A DNA stretch of 64,000 bases from Micromonospora saelicesensis (GTDB lineage: Bacteria > Actinomycetota > Actinomycetes > Mycobacteriales > Micromonosporaceae), in assembly GCF_900091575.1 (NCBI RefSeq), contig NZ_FMCR01000005.1:372001-436000 (forward strand), in the 5' to 3' direction. Positions 44,404 to 52,656 of the stretch are shown here, piece by piece (the stretch's first letter is position 1; each line of letters opens with the position of its first letter). Both the position numbers and the translations under genes were made by a program. The notes beneath the pieces are model-generated. The model did not search any database, was not told the origin of the DNA, and saw nothing but the letters and a program-made list of their open reading frames with translations.

Positions 44404-47268
44404 ATGCACGTCTCCATACTGGGCCCCATACAGCTGCGCCGAGACGGCGTCCTGGTCCCGCTGGGTCCACAGCTCACCACGCTGCTCGCCATCCTGCTGT
44501 TGGAACTCGGCAAGCCGGTGCCGAGCCGGCGACTGGCGACACTGCTGACCGGCGACGATGTGTCGGACGCCGCGCGGGCCACCCTCCGCAGCCATGTCGC
44601 CCACCTGCGGCGTGCCCTCGAACCGGGTGAGCGGGGGCGGCGTGACAAGGGGCTCATCGCCACGGTCGGCCGCGGAACCGCAGCGGGATACCGGCTGGAC
44701 CTGGACCCGGCGTGCATCGACGCCGTCCAGTTCGAGGAGTCGCTCCGGGAGGGCCGTCGACTTCTGACGTTCGGCGATGCCGAGCAGGCCGACCGGGCCG
44801 CCGCGATCCTGCGTACCGCGCTCGACCACTGGCACGGCGAGCCCTACGGAGACCTCGCGGACAAACCTTTTGCGTTGGCCGAAATCGCGCGACTTCGGGC
44901 AGTTCACCGTGCGGCGTTGCTCACCTACGCGGAGGCGATCAACGGGTTGGGGCGGCACGCCGAGGCGATGGGCGACCTGACCGGCGCGGTGGCCGCGGAT
45001 CCGTACGACGAGGGCCTGCGTTGCATGCTCGCTCTCACCCTCTACCGCGACGGCCGGATTGACGAGGCGGCGGAGGTGTGCCGGCAGGGCTTGGCGCTGT
45101 TGGGTCGCCGGGGCATCGACGCATCGGAGCTGCACGCCCTACAGCGCGACATCCTGCGGCGGGAGGTGCGACAACCGGTCGGCGGTTCGGCCGGTCGGCC
45201 TTCGGTGCCCCGGATGCTGCCTCCGGACGTGCCGTGTTTCGTCGGCCGTGCGCAGGAACTTTCCAGGGCGGAGGCCCGACTGACCGACCGCGACGAGCAG
45301 CGGTCGGCGATTCTGCTGGTCCTCGGTCCGGCCGGGGTCGGCAAGACCAGTTCGAGTTTGCGTCTGGCCCACCGGCTGGCCCCTCGGTTCTCCGACGGGC
45401 AGCTCTATGCCAACCTCCGCGGCTTCGACGCCACTGCCGCAGCGCTGGCGCCGACCGAGGTGTTGCGCGTCTTCCTCGAGGCCCTCGGCGTGGCACCGGA
45501 GCAGATTCCGACCAACCTCAACGGACAGATCGCCAGATATCAGGCCCAGTTGCGGGACCGACGGATCCTGATCATGCTCGACAACGCTCACAGCGCCGAC
45601 CAGGTCCGGCCACTGCTTCCCTGCTCGACCACGTGCGTGACAGTGGTGACCAGTCGAAATCGGATGTCATCCCTGATCGCCGTCGACGGCGCCCACCCGC
45701 TCACCCTGGGCCTGCTGGACGAGGGGGAGGCCGGCCAACTTGTCCGCGACCGAATCGGCACCGACCGCGCCGGGAAAGAACCCGAGGCCGTCTCCGAGAT
45801 CGCCCGGCTCTGTGCGGGCCTCCCGCTGGCACTGTCCATCGCAGCCGCCCGGGCCGCTGCCAACCCTCAGTTCACCCTCCGATCCCTCGCTGGCGACCTG
45901 GCCGGCGCCGGGGTGCTGGACCGGCTCACCGACAGCGACTCTTCGGTGGACGTACGCGCTGTGTTCTCCTGGTCCTACCAGGCCCTGACCCCGGCGGCCG
46001 GTCGACTGTTTCGGCTGCTCGGCCTGCATCCGGGCCCGGATTTCACCGCCGCCTCGGCTGCCAGCCTGGCCGGTCTGAGTCGGCGCACGGCCAACGCTAT
46101 GCTCGCCGAACTGACCGGTGCTCACCTGACTCAGGAACGGGTCCCGGGCCGTTACGTCCTGCATGATCTGCTCCGGGCCTACGCCGGTGAACTGAGCGAG
46201 GCCGAGCCCGAGCGGCAGGCTGCACGGCGCCGGTTGCTGGACCACTACCTGCATTCGGCCGTCGCGGCGGACAGGGTGCTGATGCCGTACCGGCCACCGG
46301 TTGCGGTGGTCGCACCGGAGGAGGGCGTGACGCCCGAAGACATCGCGGAGGTCGACCCCCTCGCCTGGTTCACAGTGGAGCACCAGACGCTGATCGCCAT
46401 GGTCGATTGCGCTGCCCAAGCCGGTCTCGACCGGCACGCCTGGCAGCTGGCCTGGGCGACGGCGACCTATCTTGGCCGGGGCAGCTACTGGCACGACGTT
46501 CTGACCACCCAATCCCTGGCCCTGTCGGCGGCGTCCCGCCTCGACGACCGGTCGGCGCAGGCCCAGTGCCGCAGGGAACTCTCCCACGCGCTCGCCGGGC
46601 TCGGGCGACCCGAGCAGGCGCGGGATCAGCTGCACCGGGCGCTGGCCGACCTCGCCGACGTCGCGGATCCGATCGGCCAGGCGTACAACCACCTGAGCCT
46701 GGGTTGGCTGTATGAGTTGCAGGGTGATCGGCGAGCGGCGATACACCACGACCGGGTCGCGCTCGACCTGTTCAGGCGAGGTGGCGACCGCAGCGGTCAG
46801 GCCCGGGCACTGAACGCGGTGGGTTGGGATTACGCACAGGTCGGCAACTATCGGCAGGCCATCGGTTACTGCCGGCAGGCGCTGTCGCTGCATGCCGAAC
46901 TGAGTGATGACGCCGGAGCGGTGAACACCTGGGACACCCTCGGCTACGCCTACCACCACCTGGGCGAGTACGGCATCGCCGTCGAGTGCTACGAGCAGGC
47001 ACTGTGCCTGAACGTCGGGCATCGCTTCAAGGAAGCCGAGGCCCTGGCACATCTCGGTGACTGTCACCATGCTCTGGGTGACATGGCGGCCGCCGCAAAC
47101 AGTTGGGGACGGGCGTACGCGATCATGACCGAGCTGCGCATCGGCGGTGCCGAGGCCGTACGGGCCAAGCTGGAACTCACCCGGACAAGTCTGCCGGCCG
47201 TTGGTCATGCCGAAGGCGAGCGTCGGGCGTTGAGAACCGCCCCCAGTATCCGCTCGCCGGCGAAGTAA
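44404..47268 (+). CDS. AfsR/SARP-type regulator: wHTH + BTAD + NB-ARC + TPR
   Basis: A 954-aa transcriptional activator. Residues 1-95 are an OmpR-like winged helix (MHVSILGPIQL start), 100-245 the BTAD domain (ACIDAVQFEESLREGRRLL, AADPYDEGLRCML), about 280-520 an NB-ARC NTPase with Walker A GPAGVGKT near 308 and Walker B ILIMLDNAH, and 610-930 TPRs (QARALNAVGWDYAQVGN, AVNTWDTLGYAYHHLGEY). ATG 44404 gives the family N-terminus; GTG 44371 is in frame. SARPs bind 11-bp-period direct repeats upstream of -10 boxes; such a site lies before the peptide gene at 51161-51181. The 3-prime end overlaps the convergent peptidase gene by 64 bp. Confidence 0.93.
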   Translation: MHVSILGPIQLRRDGVLVPLGPQLTTLLAILLLELGKPVPSRRLATLLTGDDVSDAARATLRSHVAHLRRALEPGERGRRDKGLIATVGRGTAAGYRLDLDPACIDAVQFEESLREGRRLLTFGDAEQADRAAAILRTALDHWHGEPYGDLADKPFALAEIARLRAVHRAALLTYAEAINGLGRHAEAMGDLTGAVAADPYDEGLRCMLALTLYRDGRIDEAAEVCRQGLALLGRRGIDASELHALQRDILRREVRQPVGGSAGRPSVPRMLPPDVPCFVGRAQELSRAEARLTDRDEQRSAILLVLGPAGVGKTSSSLRLAHRLAPRFSDGQLYANLRGFDATAAALAPTEVLRVFLEALGVAPEQIPTNLNGQIARYQAQLRDRRILIMLDNAHSADQVRPLLPCSTTCVTVVTSRNRMSSLIAVDGAHPLTLGLLDEGEAGQLVRDRIGTDRAGKEPEAVSEIARLCAGLPLALSIAAARAAANPQFTLRSLAGDLAGAGVLDRLTDSDSSVDVRAVFSWSYQALTPAAGRLFRLLGLHPGPDFTAASAASLAGLSRRTANAMLAELTGAHLTQERVPGRYVLHDLLRAYAGELSEAEPERQAARRRLLDHYLHSAVAADRVLMPYRPPVAVVAPEEGVTPEDIAEVDPLAWFTVEHQTLIAMVDCAAQAGLDRHAWQLAWATATYLGRGSYWHDVLTTQSLALSAASRLDDRSAQAQCRRELSHALAGLGRPEQARDQLHRALADLADVADPIGQAYNHLSLGWLYELQGDRRAAIHHDRVALDLFRRGGDRSGQARALNAVGWDYAQVGNYRQAIGYCRQALSLHAELSDDAGAVNTWDTLGYAYHHLGEYGIAVECYEQALCLNVGHRFKEAEALAHLGDCHHALGDMAAAANSWGRAYAIMTELRIGGAEAVRAKLELTRTSLPAVGHAEGERRALRTAPSIRSPAK

Positions 47269-47726
47269 CCGATTCGCCGTGAGTCGAAGCTCGAGTCTGG
47301 ATTATCGCCCAGGAGCACCACCATGCCTGGCGGTACTCGTTCCTCAGCCAGCGCTGGCACCCGGTCACGGGGTACCGGATCACCAGGCACCGCCGCCACC
47401 CTCTTGATCAACCAACGGCGTCGGCCCACCTCGGATGCCGAGGCGCCGTCACGCAACGGCGGCAGCGGCCATGTGCCGTCGAGGGTCGGATACTCCACGA
47501 CCACCACATGTCCTGTGGCCGGCATGCTGCCCCGCCGGACCAGCACCCGGTCGCCGCCGCGGTAGGTCGGCTCCATGCTCGCGCCGTACACGGTCACCGC
47601 GACGAGACGACGTGTCAGTAGGCACCGTCCGAGCAGGACCGCGCCGGCCAGGGCAGCCAACGACCCGAAGATCAGCATCCACTCGTACGGCGGGGTCCCG
47701 TCGACGAAGGTGACAGCGCGGATCAT
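47205..47726 (-). CDS. S26-family signal peptidase
   Basis: A 173-aa membrane peptidase with one N-terminal TM helix (MLIFGSLAALAGAVLLG). The Ser nucleophile is in GASMEPTYRGGDRVLV and the general-base Lys in RRRWLIKRVAAVPGD; GDNPDSSFDSR is the conserved C-terminal box. It cleaves secretory leaders outside the membrane, usually after an AxA motif, as found in the operon's precursor peptide. ATG 47726 overlaps the ABC stop (ATGA) and has GGAGG upstream. Its last 64 bp overlap the SARP gene tail to tail. Confidence 0.92.
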   Translation of the reverse strand: MIRAVTFVDGTPPYEWMLIFGSLAALAGAVLLGRCLLTRRLVAVTVYGASMEPTYRGGDRVLVRRGSMPATGHVVVVEYPTLDGTWPLPPLRDGASASEVGRRRWLIKRVAAVPGDPVPRDRVPALAEERVPPGMVVLLGDNPDSSFDSRRIGYFAGERILGAVLNARRSPSA

Positions 47727-49630
47727 CTCGCCTCCGTCGCCAGCGCGCTCTCGGCGTGTTCGCCGTAGCCGGACGCCTGAAGATCGAACAACCGGCGGTA
47801 GGTGCCGTCGGCCGCCATCAGCGAATCGTGCGTGCCTCGTTCCGTCACGCCGCCGTCGGCGATGACGACAATCAGGTCGGCGTCGCGGAGGGTGCCCAGA
47901 CGATGGGAGATCAGCACGCTGGTCCGGCCCGCGCGGTACCGCAGCAGGCGGTGGTGGATCTCGTCCTCGGCCGCGGCGTCGAGCCCGGACGAGGGCTCGT
48001 CGAGGATCAGCAGGTCCGGTCGGTCCCGCAGGAAGGCGCGGGCAAGCGCCAGCCGTTGCCACTGGCCACCCGAGAGGACCACACCGGTGGTCGGGTCCTG
48101 CTTGTCCGACTCCTGGTAGAAGATCCTGGACAGCAGGGTGTCGTAGCCGTGCGGCAGTGCGGTCAGCACGTCATGAATGCCGGCCGTACGCGCGGCGGCG
48201 GTGATCCGTCCTCGCTCGCCAAGGGCGGTGAGATCACCCAGAGCGATGTTCTCGGCTGCGGTCAGGTCGTAGTGCATGTAGTCCTGAAAGACGGCGCCGA
48301 TACGGAGCCGCAGCTGGGCCGGATCAACCTCGCGGATGTCCACCCCGTCCCAGAGAACCTGTCCACGGGTGGGGTCGTGGAACCTGCACAACAGCTTGAC
48401 CAGTGTCGACTTGCCGGCGCCATTGAGCCCGACGACCGCGAGGGTGGCGCCGGCCGGGATCCGCAGGTTCACCCCACGCAGGACCCACGGCGTCTCGTCG
48501 GAGTAACGGAACCACACGTCCCGCAGCTCGATACCACGCCTCAGCTGGTCGATCGGTTGTGCGACCGAGGCGATGGGCAGGTCGGGCGGACTCGTCGTCA
48601 CCGCTACGTAGTGGTCGAACATCAGCAACGCGTGGTGCGCGCGGGCGATCTCCGCGGCCAGCGTGGCCAACGCGTTCTGCACGCCGGCGACCGCCGCGAC
48701 GAAGACAGTGACCTCACCTATGGTGATCCGACCGGCCGCTGCGGCGCGGACCGCCAGCAGCAGGCCGATACCGGCGACGACCGCGGACACGAGCGCCAGG
48801 CCGGTCTGCGCCAACAGTTCGCGGCGGTCGTTGAGGTGCTTGGCCCGGTTGACCGTCCGGCGGTCGGCCAACATCCGCGCCCGCAGATGGCCGCCGGTGC
48901 CGAACAGTCGCACCTCCTTTGCCGCTGCGGAGGTGGAGAGCAACTGGCTGTAGAAAAACTCGCGGCGTTCCGCCGGCCCGATCCGCCACTGCATCCCGGC
49001 CCGATAACGGGCCAACAGCATCTCGGTCGCGAGCATCGGCACCGCCGACGCCAACACCAGCACGGCCAGCATCGGACTGAACAGGTAGAGCGACCCGAGG
49101 AACCCGGTGACGGTGATCGCCGTACGGGCGGTGCCGAGGACACCGTCCACGACCTGGCTCGGGGTGGTGCCACCGGTCTGCTGGGCGAGCCGGAGTCTAT
49201 CCAGGAAGTGGGGGTCCTCGAACCGGTCGAGACCGACGAAGCGGTCCACTGCCGTGAACAACCGTTCCTGCGCGAGCAGGCCGACCGACCGGTCCAACTC
49301 CGCCCGCAGGTATCGGGTGAGGTGCGGCGTCGATCCCGCCACCATGCCGGCGACGGCGAGCGCCAATCCGATCTGGGTCAGAGTCTTCGGCGCCGCGTCG
49401 CCGACGATCCCGTCCAGAATCCCCTTGGTCAGCCACGCAATCAGCACGGGCAGCGCACCGGCGCCGAGCATGAGCACCACGTACCCGAGCAGGGTCACCG
49501 GGGCGGCCCGGCCGACCAGCAGGCAGGCCGTACGGATTCGGCGTGCCGACCGCGCCGGTGGTGCCAACACCCTCGACCCGCGGCCGCCATCCGCCGCGAT
49601 GACGCTCCGCCGCGTCCGCCACCCGATCAT
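47723..49630 (-). CDS. ABC half-transporter (TMD-NBD fusion)
   Basis: A 635-aa exporter subunit: about six TM helices in residues 30-330, then an ATPase with Walker A GLNGAGKST near 400, signature LSGGQWQRLALARAF, Walker B LLILDEPSSGLD and H-loop ISHRLGT. There is no N-terminal C39 peptidase domain, so leader removal must be done by another enzyme, presumably the adjacent S26 peptidase. ATG 49630 overlaps the thioredoxin stop (ATGA). Probably a homodimer exporting the peptide encoded at the head of the operon. Confidence 0.93.
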   Translation of the reverse strand: MIGWRTRRSVIAADGGRGSRVLAPPARSARRIRTACLLVGRAAPVTLLGYVVLMLGAGALPVLIAWLTKGILDGIVGDAAPKTLTQIGLALAVAGMVAGSTPHLTRYLRAELDRSVGLLAQERLFTAVDRFVGLDRFEDPHFLDRLRLAQQTGGTTPSQVVDGVLGTARTAITVTGFLGSLYLFSPMLAVLVLASAVPMLATEMLLARYRAGMQWRIGPAERREFFYSQLLSTSAAAKEVRLFGTGGHLRARMLADRRTVNRAKHLNDRRELLAQTGLALVSAVVAGIGLLLAVRAAAAGRITIGEVTVFVAAVAGVQNALATLAAEIARAHHALLMFDHYVAVTTSPPDLPIASVAQPIDQLRRGIELRDVWFRYSDETPWVLRGVNLRIPAGATLAVVGLNGAGKSTLVKLLCRFHDPTRGQVLWDGVDIREVDPAQLRLRIGAVFQDYMHYDLTAAENIALGDLTALGERGRITAAARTAGIHDVLTALPHGYDTLLSRIFYQESDKQDPTTGVVLSGGQWQRLALARAFLRDRPDLLILDEPSSGLDAAAEDEIHHRLLRYRAGRTSVLISHRLGTLRDADLIVVIADGGVTERGTHDSLMAADGTYRRLFDLQASGYGEHAESALATEAR

Positions 49631-50151
49631 GCCGGGGCCGGCGCCGTTTGCTTGATCCGAACCACCCGGCCGGCGTCGTCCGGACCGACCCACATCATGG
49701 TGGGATAGGTGAAGGCGCGGAAAGCGTTGCTGAGGGGACCGCCCTTCGGCTCGACCACGACCCGCGCCACAGCGGCGAGCCGCTCGACGAACGCATCGGC
49801 ATCGTCGGCTCCGGCCGCGACGACAGCGAGCACCTGCTCCCGGCCGCCGGGCACCCGCCGGGCGTGCTCGACGAGTTCGGGCAGTTTCTCCCGGCAGGAG
49901 TCGCAGGACGTGGAGACGAAGGCCACGAAGGTTTCCCCCAGCAGCAGCTCGCGGCGCACTGGTGCGCCATCGATGTCGAGGGCAGCGAAGTCACCCACCG
50001 GGTCGGCGATGCCCAGTTCGGCGGAGAGCCCGGCCTCGTTCGAGAGCAGCGCCGTGTGCTCACGGAGACGCTTCAGTACGCCGAAGGTGAGTAGGAAGTT
50101 CACCGCACTGAGCAGGCCCACGATCAGAACGGCCGAAACAAGAATGGTCAT
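49627..50151 (-). CDS. Membrane-anchored thioredoxin-like protein (TlpA/MauD type)
   Basis: A 174-aa protein. A TM anchor spans residues 2-24 and the thioredoxin-fold domain carries the redox motif C83-D-S-C86, with a cis-Pro in AFTYPTMMWVG. The active site should face outward. MauD of methylamine dehydrogenase maturation has this same architecture and works with MauE, encoded immediately upstream here. ATG 50151 has GGAG 7 nt upstream. Likely forms or reshuffles disulfides in the cysteine-rich peptide. Confidence 0.88.
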   Translation of the reverse strand: MTILVSAVLIVGLLSAVNFLLTFGVLKRLREHTALLSNEAGLSAELGIADPVGDFAALDIDGAPVRRELLLGETFVAFVSTSCDSCREKLPELVEHARRVPGGREQVLAVVAAGADDADAFVERLAAVARVVVEPKGGPLSNAFRAFTYPTMMWVGPDDAGRVVRIKQTAPAPA

Positions 50152-50171
50152 CTGTTGCTCCTGAGGAGTAG

Positions 50172-50735
50172 TCAACGACTGGGGGTCGTAAGTCGCGGAT
50201 CGTGGTCGACCCTGCGGAACAGAGCCACCAGGTCGTCGGATCTGGTGGCCAGGAAGCCCAGCAGCAGGCCGACGAAGCCAGCGAGCACCAGCCCCGCCGG
50301 CCGGAGGGGGCCGGGCGGTGACGCGGCCGCCGCGACGGCTCCGCCCGTCGCCAGGCCGGTGAGCAGTATGTTGCGGACGACGTGCCTGCGGCCGAGCCTC
50401 TCGGCGGTCGCACCGAAGCAGCGGCAGGTACTCGCGGTCCCCCGTTGTACCGCGATTCCCACGCCCACCGTGAAGATGCCCAGCAGCAGGGCCGCACCGA
50501 CGAGCGCGAGGCTGGGAACGAGCCCCGTGGGCACCGCCAACGCCGCACACAGCGCACCCTCCACCACCACCAGGACGATCGCGGCCGGACGGACCAGGCG
50601 TCGCGGCAGCAGGCCGACTCCGCGCAGGGAGGCGACGAATGCGGGGAACGCACCCCGTCCCCACAACTTGCCGACCGAGGACGCAAGGAATACCAACCCG
50701 ATCGCGCACCGCACACTGATGGCCAGATAGTGCAT
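50172..50735 (-). CDS. MauE/DoxX-like redox membrane protein
   Basis: A 187-aa polytopic protein with four or five TM helices (CAIGLVFLASSVGKLWG, AAIVLVVVEGALCAAL, LVGAALLLGIFTVGVG, LVLAGFVGLLLGFL) and a conserved CRCFG motif, characteristic of the MauE family. MauE is required with MauD for the disulfide-rich small subunit of methylamine dehydrogenase. No methylamine dehydrogenase genes are here, so the system likely serves the peptide encoded upstream. ATG 50735 has GGGA 7 nt upstream. The gap to the peptide gene (165 bp) shows nothing more. Confidence 0.9.
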   Translation of the reverse strand: MHYLAISVRCAIGLVFLASSVGKLWGRGAFPAFVASLRGVGLLPRRLVRPAAIVLVVVEGALCAALAVPTGLVPSLALVGAALLLGIFTVGVGIAVQRGTASTCRCFGATAERLGRRHVVRNILLTGLATGGAVAAAASPPGPLRPAGLVLAGFVGLLLGFLATRSDDLVALFRRVDHDPRLTTPSR

Positions 50736-50900
50736 TGGTGTTCCCTTCGCTTCGACTCATTGACGCCCGGCCACCCCGGCCGAGGATCGACCAGCCGATT
50801 CCGATCATGGATTCCACATCGGAGATCTGGCTTCACGACCTCGGCCGGAGGCAGGAAAGCCGCATGGTGACAGCGGTCAGTCGCCCTGCAGCCTCATTTG

Positions 50901-51098
50901 TCAGCAGCCCTTGCAGTAGATCCACTCGCCGGGCTGATCGATCTCGCCGACGGTGCAGGCGTCGCAGGGCAGCGCCCGTCCGCACCGGCTGATGCACTGC
51001 CAGCACGAAGGCCAGCTGCCACAGCCCGCCGACGCATTGATCTTCGGCACGAACATGGCCAGCAACCGGCCGCCCATGCCCTCGATGATTCCCCTCAT
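50901..51098 (-). CDS. Cysteine-rich precursor peptide
   Basis: A 65-aa peptide starting at ATG 51098 with GGGAGG 5 nt upstream. Residues 1-24 form a leader with a Gly/Leu/Met hydrophobic stretch (RLLAMFV) ending in Ala22-Ser-Ala24, a signal-peptidase-like site. The remaining 41 residues carry all eight cysteines (26, 32, 35, 39, 45, 48, 62 and 65, the last being the C-terminus), enough for four disulfides, plus three Trp. It heads an operon with MauE, thioredoxin, ABC exporter and S26 peptidase, and sits behind a SARP-like promoter. Antimicrobial, signalling or metal-binding roles are possible; none shown. I recognise no family. Confidence 0.75.
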   Translation of the reverse strand: MRGIIEGMGGRLLAMFVPKINASAGCGSWPSCWQCISRCGRALPCDACTVGEIDQPGEWIYCKGC

Positions 51099-51146
51099 CC
51101 GAGCCTCCCGACATACCCGAGGAGCACCGTGCTCCCTCTGAGGAAC

Positions 51147-51181
51147 ACCCTGCCGAGCCGTGGTGCAAGGCTGGTGCAAGG
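51147..51181 (-). promoter_or_regulatory. SARP-type promoter: 11-bp-period direct repeat and -10
   Basis: TGGTGCAAGG occurs at 51161-51170 and again at 51172-51181, an exact 11-bp period. On the minus strand the repeat proximal to the gene is followed after 8 nt by CAGGGT (51152-51147), which has the A2/T6 of a -10 box. Heptamer repeats at 11-bp period with 8 bp to the -10 are the known SARP geometry. The start would lie near 51140, giving a leader of about 40 nt to the peptide ATG. Confidence 0.6.
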
Positions 51182-51251
51182 GCCGTGGAAGAGGTGTGGA
51201 AGCACGGCTGGCTTGCGCTTCGACTGGCGATCGCCGGCGACCAGTTCAACG

Positions 51252-51299
51252 CTGCCTGCGGTCCTGCAGGCAGTGCGGCAGGCAGCTATGACATAGATG
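51252..51299 (+). promoter_or_regulatory. Repeat cluster before the protease gene
   Basis: GCAGGCAG at 51266-51273 and 51278-51285 (12-bp period) plus its inverse CTGCCTGC at 51252-51259. TAGATG follows 8 nt after the last copy. It may be an operator and -10 for the trypsin-like gene. The period is one base off the SARP norm. Confidence 0.3.
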
Positions 51300-51377
51300 G
51301 GATTACATGTCTTGCGTGATCTCAGGTATGAAGACCGAAGGCACGTCTCGGTGCTGATTCCTGAGAAGGAGCGACAG

Positions 51378-52607
51378 ATGAAACATGCCCTGCGCCGCCT
51401 ACGAACGGGGGCGGTCGCGCTCGCTGCCTGCTCACTTGGGCTGAGCCTACTGTCGGTACCCGCCGCCGAGGCGTACTCGGTTGCCCCTCTCGCGCCACAA
51501 TCCGAGCGGGCACCGGAATCGAACCAGTTTTCGGCAGAGGGGGTGACCACGGTCGGTGAACTCCGCACCGTCGCCAGCTCCCTGTCCTACGCCCCGAACG
51601 GCGGGACACAGATCATTCAGCATCCCGGCGCCACCTACGTCAAGGTGCACTTCAGCTCACTGCGACTCGCCCAAGGCGACTACGTCACCGTGTCGAGCCG
51701 CGACGGCAAGGAGAGCTACCGGTACGACCGCCACCTGAACCGGGCGACCGGTTCGGACTACACCACCGACGGGCAGCCGGGTTTCTGGGCGATGTCGGTG
51801 GAGGGCGACACCGCCGTGGTGACACTGCACAGCAGCCGCCCCTCACGTGGCAGCGCCGCCATCATTGACCGGTTCTGGCGCGGATACGACCGCACGGAAA
51901 TCGCCGCGCACAACTTCTCCACCCAGTCCGTGTGCAGCACCGACGCCCGCCGGGACGTGGTCTGCTACCAGAACAGCCACCCCACCGAGTACGCCCGCGG
52001 CAGGGCGGTGGCGCGGCTGCTGATCAGCGGCGGTGGACTGTGCACCACCTGGCGGGTCGGCAACACCAACCGGATGCTGACGAACAAGCACTGCTTCTCG
52101 ACGCAGTCCGCCGTGAGTGGCAGCGAGATGCAGTTCAACTACCAGTGCGCGACCTGCGGCGGCGCGAATCCCGGCGCCGGCACCAAGGTCAGCGGTGCCA
52201 CCCTCTACAGGGTGAGCAGCGGCGGCTCCAGCCAGCTGGACTACACCCTGTACTCGGTCAACAACTTCGCCGCCATCCAGGGTTTCGGCACGCTGTACCT
52301 GGCAACTACCGCCACCAGCAACGGCACCCGGATCTATGTCCCCGGGCACGGCGACGGCACTGCGAAGCGGCTGTCGATCTACGAGGACACCCAGAACGGC
52401 GCGACGTGCGCCGTCCGCAACGCGAACTACAACACCTGGAACATCAGTTACAGCTGTGACACCTCGGGCGGCAACTCGGGTTCACCCGTGCTGAACGCCA
52501 GCCACCGTGTGATCGCCCTGCACCACCTCGGCGGTTGTCCGTCCAACCAGGGCGCGAAGGCGCACCTGATCTACAACGAGATCGCCAGTCTGATCGACAA
52601 CGGCTGA
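51378..52607 (+). CDS. Secreted trypsin-like serine protease
   Basis: A 409-aa exported protein. The signal peptide (basic MKHALRRLRTG, core VALAACSLGLSLLSV, cleavage near AEA-YS) is followed by a beta-rich propeptide-like region to about 180. The S1-type protease domain has the catalytic His in MLTNKHCFST, Asp in LDYTLYSV and Ser in GGNSGSPVLN, with Cys pairs around each, as in lysyl-endopeptidase-like secreted enzymes. AAGGAG lies 6 nt before ATG 51378. Divergent from the cysteine-rich peptide gene, 279 bp between starts; joint function is possible but unproven. A strong hairpin follows. Confidence 0.9.
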   Translation: MKHALRRLRTGAVALAACSLGLSLLSVPAAEAYSVAPLAPQSERAPESNQFSAEGVTTVGELRTVASSLSYAPNGGTQIIQHPGATYVKVHFSSLRLAQGDYVTVSSRDGKESYRYDRHLNRATGSDYTTDGQPGFWAMSVEGDTAVVTLHSSRPSRGSAAIIDRFWRGYDRTEIAAHNFSTQSVCSTDARRDVVCYQNSHPTEYARGRAVARLLISGGGLCTTWRVGNTNRMLTNKHCFSTQSAVSGSEMQFNYQCATCGGANPGAGTKVSGATLYRVSSGGSSQLDYTLYSVNNFAAIQGFGTLYLATTATSNGTRIYVPGHGDGTAKRLSIYEDTQNGATCAVRNANYNTWNISYSCDTSGGNSGSPVLNASHRVIALHHLGGCPSNQGAKAHLIYNEIASLIDNG

Positions 52608-52613
52608 GACCGC

Positions 52614-52643
52614 GCCAGGGCCCGCCGTTCGGCGGGCCCTGGC
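52614..52643. terminator. Bidirectional hairpin terminator
   Basis: Arms 52614-52627 and 52630-52643 pair perfectly over 14 bp, closed by TT. It sits between the convergent protease and alcohol dehydrogenase genes, 7 bp after one stop and 13 bp from the other. Confidence 0.88.
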
Positions 52644-52656
52644 ACCCGGGAGAAGA

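Noticed and set aside
40932..44717. 1261-aa minus-strand open frame
   Set aside because: Arg/Pro/Gly-rich shadow of the GH67-like membrane protein in another frame.
47756..49708. 650-aa plus-strand open frame
   Set aside because: Antisense shadow of the ABC transporter, which has all ATPase motifs in frame.
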